Positions 62,067-64,000 of a stretch of DNA of 64,000 bases are shown piece after piece. Position numbers and translations under genes: made by a program. Source of the DNA: JAIVGV01 sp031425275 (lineage in GTDB: Bacteria > Acidobacteriota > Blastocatellia > Pyrinomonadales > Pyrinomonadaceae). The notes under the pieces were generated by a model that saw nothing but the letters and a program-made list of their open reading frames with translations, did no database searches and had not been told where the DNA came from. The first letter of the stretch is position 1. Each line of letters begins with the position of its first letter. The DNA is taken from contig JANPJA010000057.1 of the NCBI GenBank assembly GCA_031425275.1, forward strand, positions 62,001-126,000. The letters are read 5' to 3'.

Positions 62067-62882
62067 ATGAACCGTCTCTCAATCATCGGCCTCGTTTTCG
62101 TCGGCGTGCTCGTCTTCGTGGCGTTGTTCGCGCCGCTTCTGGCGACGCACGACGTGGGCGCGACCGATCTGATGAACCGCTACAGCCCGCCGTCGGCCGA
62201 GCACTACCTCGGCACCGACGCGACGGGCCGCGACGTGTTCTCGCGCGTCGTTTACGGGGCGCGCATTTCCTTGCGCGTCGGGCTGATCGTGGTCGCGGTG
62301 TCGGCCGTGGTCGGCATCGTCATCGGGGCGTTCGCCGGCTACTACGGCGGCTGGGCGGATCGCGTCGTCGCGGGTTATTTGTTCAACGTCTTCCTCGCTT
62401 TTCCGGGCCTGCTGCTCGCCATCGCGATGGTCGCCTTCCTCGGCGCGGGGATCAACAAGCTGATCCTCGCACTGTGCATCATCGGGTGGGTCGGCTACGC
62501 GCGCGTGATCCGCGCACAGGTGTTGAAGGTGCGCGAGTACGACTTCGTGCAGGCGGCGCGGGCCATCGGCGCGGGCGATCCGCGCATCCTCTTCGTCCAC
62601 ATTTTGCCGAACGCGATCCAGCCCCTGATCGTGCAGGCGAGCCTCGGCATGGCCGGCGCGGTTTTGTCCGAGGCCACGCTCTCGTTCCTCGGACTCGGCG
62701 TGCCGCCGCCCGCGCCCTCGTGGGGCGTGATGCTCGAAGAGGCGCGCGATCTCTCGACCCTCCAAGCCGCCCCGCACGCGCTGCTCGTCCCCGGCATCGC
62801 CATCGCCCTGACCGTCCTCTCTTTCAACTTCATCGGCGACGGACTGCGCGACTACCTCGACCCGCGCCAGCGCAACCGCTAA
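62067..62882 (+). CDS. ABC transporter permease, DppC/OppC type
   Basis: 271 residues with about five to six membrane segments. Family signatures: LLATHDVGATDLMNRYSPPS, HYLGTDATGRDVFSRVVYGA and RISLRVGLIVV; the EAA loop EYDFVQAARAIGAGDPRILF; and the C-terminal LTVLSFNFIGDGLRDYLDPR. It pairs with the preceding DppB-type permease to form the channel of a peptide/nickel-type importer. The usual OppD/OppF-type ATPases are not next; the following ATPase is of another type. Confidence 0.92.
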   Translation: MNRLSIIGLVFVGVLVFVALFAPLLATHDVGATDLMNRYSPPSAEHYLGTDATGRDVFSRVVYGARISLRVGLIVVAVSAVVGIVIGAFAGYYGGWADRVVAGYLFNVFLAFPGLLLAIAMVAFLGAGINKLILALCIIGWVGYARVIRAQVLKVREYDFVQAARAIGAGDPRILFVHILPNAIQPLIVQASLGMAGAVLSEATLSFLGLGVPPPAPSWGVMLEEARDLSTLQAAPHALLVPGIAIALTVLSFNFIGDGLRDYLDPRQRNR

Positions 62883-62891
62883 ACTCGCCCG

Positions 62892-64000
62892 GTGATCCCC
62901 GAAGCCCCTGCCACGACCAAAGGCCACGCCGACTTTGCGAAGTCCGGCAGGCCGCTTCAACCCGCCGCGCCGCACCAGCGCGCGGCCATCTCCATCGAGA
63001 ACTTGTCGAAGACCTACCCGGTTCCATTGGCGAGCGTGCGCCGTTTCTTCGGCCGCAAACTTTCCGCGCCGGTCGAGGCCCTGCGCGGCGTGACGCTCGA
63101 AGTCCGCGAGGGCGAAATCTTCGGCCTCATCGGGCGCAACGGGGCGGGGAAAACCACGCTCACCAAGATCATCGCCACGCTCGTCCAGCCGACTTCGGGC
63201 GGGGTCTCGGTGCGCGGTTTCGACAGCGTCCGCGACGAAGTGACGGTGCGCGCACAGGTGGGGCTCGCGACCGCGGAGGAACGTAGTTTTTACTGGCGGC
63301 TGTCGATCGAGCACAACCTGATCTTCTTCGCGCGCCTCTACGGCATGGACGACCGCACGGCCCGCGCGCGCATCGCGGAGATGCTCGCGAAGTTCGAGCT
63401 TGAGCCGCTCGCGCGCCGACGCTTCGGCGAGCTTTCGACGGGCAACAAGCAGCGCGTCATCGTGGCGCGTGCGATGCTCAACCGCCCGCCCGTCCTGCTG
63501 CTCGACGAGCCGACGCGCTCGCTCGATCCCCTCGCCGCCGCCGAGATGCGTCACACCATCCGCGATCTCGCGGCGACCGACCCGCCGATGACCGTCCTGC
63601 TCACGTCGCACAACCTCGCCGAGGTCGAAGAACTCTGCGCCCGCGTCGCCGTCATCAGCCGCGGCCGCATCCGCGCCCTCGACGAGCCTCGGAATCTGCG
63701 CGCGCTCCACCACACGACGGAGAGCGTCCGCCTCGTCGCGGAAGGACTCGGCGCGGCGGAAGTAGATGGCGCGGACTGGTTTCGCGCCCTGCCGGAGTCG
63801 CGAGTCTCGCAACGCGGCGCGCGGATCGAGATCGAGTTCACCCGCGAGTCGGAGGACGACGCACTCGACCGCGCGCTCCGCGCCGTGCAGGCGGCGGGCG
63901 GCCGGGTCGTCGCTTGCGACTTCGAGCGGGCCACGCTGCTCGACGTGCTCGAAAGGTATGAGCGCGAAGATGAGGCGGCGCGGGCGGGCGCGGCGGCCGG
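62892..64000 (+). CDS. ABC transporter ATPase, ABC-2/DrrA type (cut by window edge)
   Basis: The frame opens at GTG 62892, nine bases after the permease stop, and is still open at the window end after 369 codons. About 35 variable residues precede the ATPase: ISIENLSKTYPVPLASVRRF, Walker A FGLIGRNGAGKTTLTKIIAT, then ERSFYWRLSIEHNLIFFARL, a signature motif ELSTGNKQRVIVARAML (LSTGN for LSGGQ), Walker B VLLLDEPTRSLDPLAAAEMR and the switch His in LLTSHNLAEVEELC. These features fit exporters of the ABC-2 group (drug, polysaccharide or lipid) rather than DppD/DppF. The C-terminal region from about residue 280 is the usual accessory domain. The partner permease is probably beyond the window. Confidence 0.85.
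   Translation, partial: MIPEAPATTKGHADFAKSGRPLQPAAPHQRAAISIENLSKTYPVPLASVRRFFGRKLSAPVEALRGVTLEVREGEIFGLIGRNGAGKTTLTKIIATLVQPTSGGVSVRGFDSVRDEVTVRAQVGLATAEERSFYWRLSIEHNLIFFARLYGMDDRTARARIAEMLAKFELEPLARRRFGELSTGNKQRVIVARAMLNRPPVLLLDEPTRSLDPLAAAEMRHTIRDLAATDPPMTVLLTSHNLAEVEELCARVAVISRGRIRALDEPRNLRALHHTTESVRLVAEGLGAAEVDGADWFRALPESRVSQRGARIEIEFTRESEDDALDRALRAVQAAGGRVVACDFERATLLDVLERYEREDEAARAGAAA

Overview
The window is high-GC, densely coded bacterial DNA. The gene content (outer-membrane barrel with an N-terminal CarboxypepD_reg-like domain, Uma2-family genes, secreted prolyl oligopeptidase, LVIVD-repeat cytochrome) and the many intergenic arrays built from 7-bp words suggest an Acidobacteriota chromosome, most likely Blastocatellia/Pyrinomonadales. 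That placement is inference; no rRNA or other phylogenetic marker RNA was seen. I recognise 47 protein genes, two of them cut by the window edges, and no tRNA, rRNA, CRISPR array, transposase or phage gene.

Layout. 1-17.1 kb: edge-truncated ResB-like gene, TPR protein, a secreted protein with two DUF336 (GlcG/HbpS) domains, then an outer-membrane barrel followed by a 1408-residue ten-haem c-type cytochrome with C-terminal LVIVD repeats (possible electron conduit). Next come a ferredoxin/metallo-beta-lactamase-fold protein, a class A beta-lactamase-like protein, a secreted M20 amidohydrolase, a small secreted protein of unknown function with a duplicated C-terminal tail, and an acyl-CoA ligase.

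17.4-31.4 kb: thirteen co-directional genes centred on reductive pyrimidine breakdown: PreT/PreA dihydropyrimidine dehydrogenase, dihydropyrimidinase, N-carbamoyl-beta-alanine amidohydrolase, NCS1 nucleobase transporter, a RidA-like protein, a class III aminotransferase and an aldehyde dehydrogenase. Together they could import uracil/thymine and carry it to a semialdehyde and acid. Unrelated genes interrupt the set: an AT-richer HsdR_N-like nuclease-fold gene, a Uma2 gene between preT and preA, a lipoprotein, a SIMPL protein and a zinc-ribbon membrane protein.

31.4-44.7 kb: an iodotyrosine-deiodinase-like nitroreductase, exonuclease III, a cREC-type receiver protein, an HAD phosphatase, prolyl oligopeptidase, a divergent LarA homologue, a second Uma2 gene, a 1482-residue enzyme combining fatty acyl reductase, AMP-ligase, ACP and PlsC-type acyltransferase, and an SDR reductase. 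The last enzymes suggest alcohol, ether-lipid or wax-type lipid synthesis.

44.8-52.7 kb: a radical SAM/SPASM enzyme preceded by two homologous 73-74-residue peptides (a candidate peptide-modification locus and my best candidate for a new system), a lipid kinase, a PlsC acyltransferase and metH. 53.2-64 kb: a CHASE3-GGDEF cyclase, coaD, aspartate aminotransferase, a zinc-ribbon/TonB chimera, an M16-like protein lacking the metal site, ubiE/menG, two Dpp-type permeases and a truncated ABC ATPase.

Many gaps hold inverted or direct arrays of heptamers (TTAGCTG, ACCACTG, GTGATGA, GGACTGA, AACCGTG, GTTGAGG). Several enclose terminator hairpins, and two supply the start or stop codon of a neighbouring gene.
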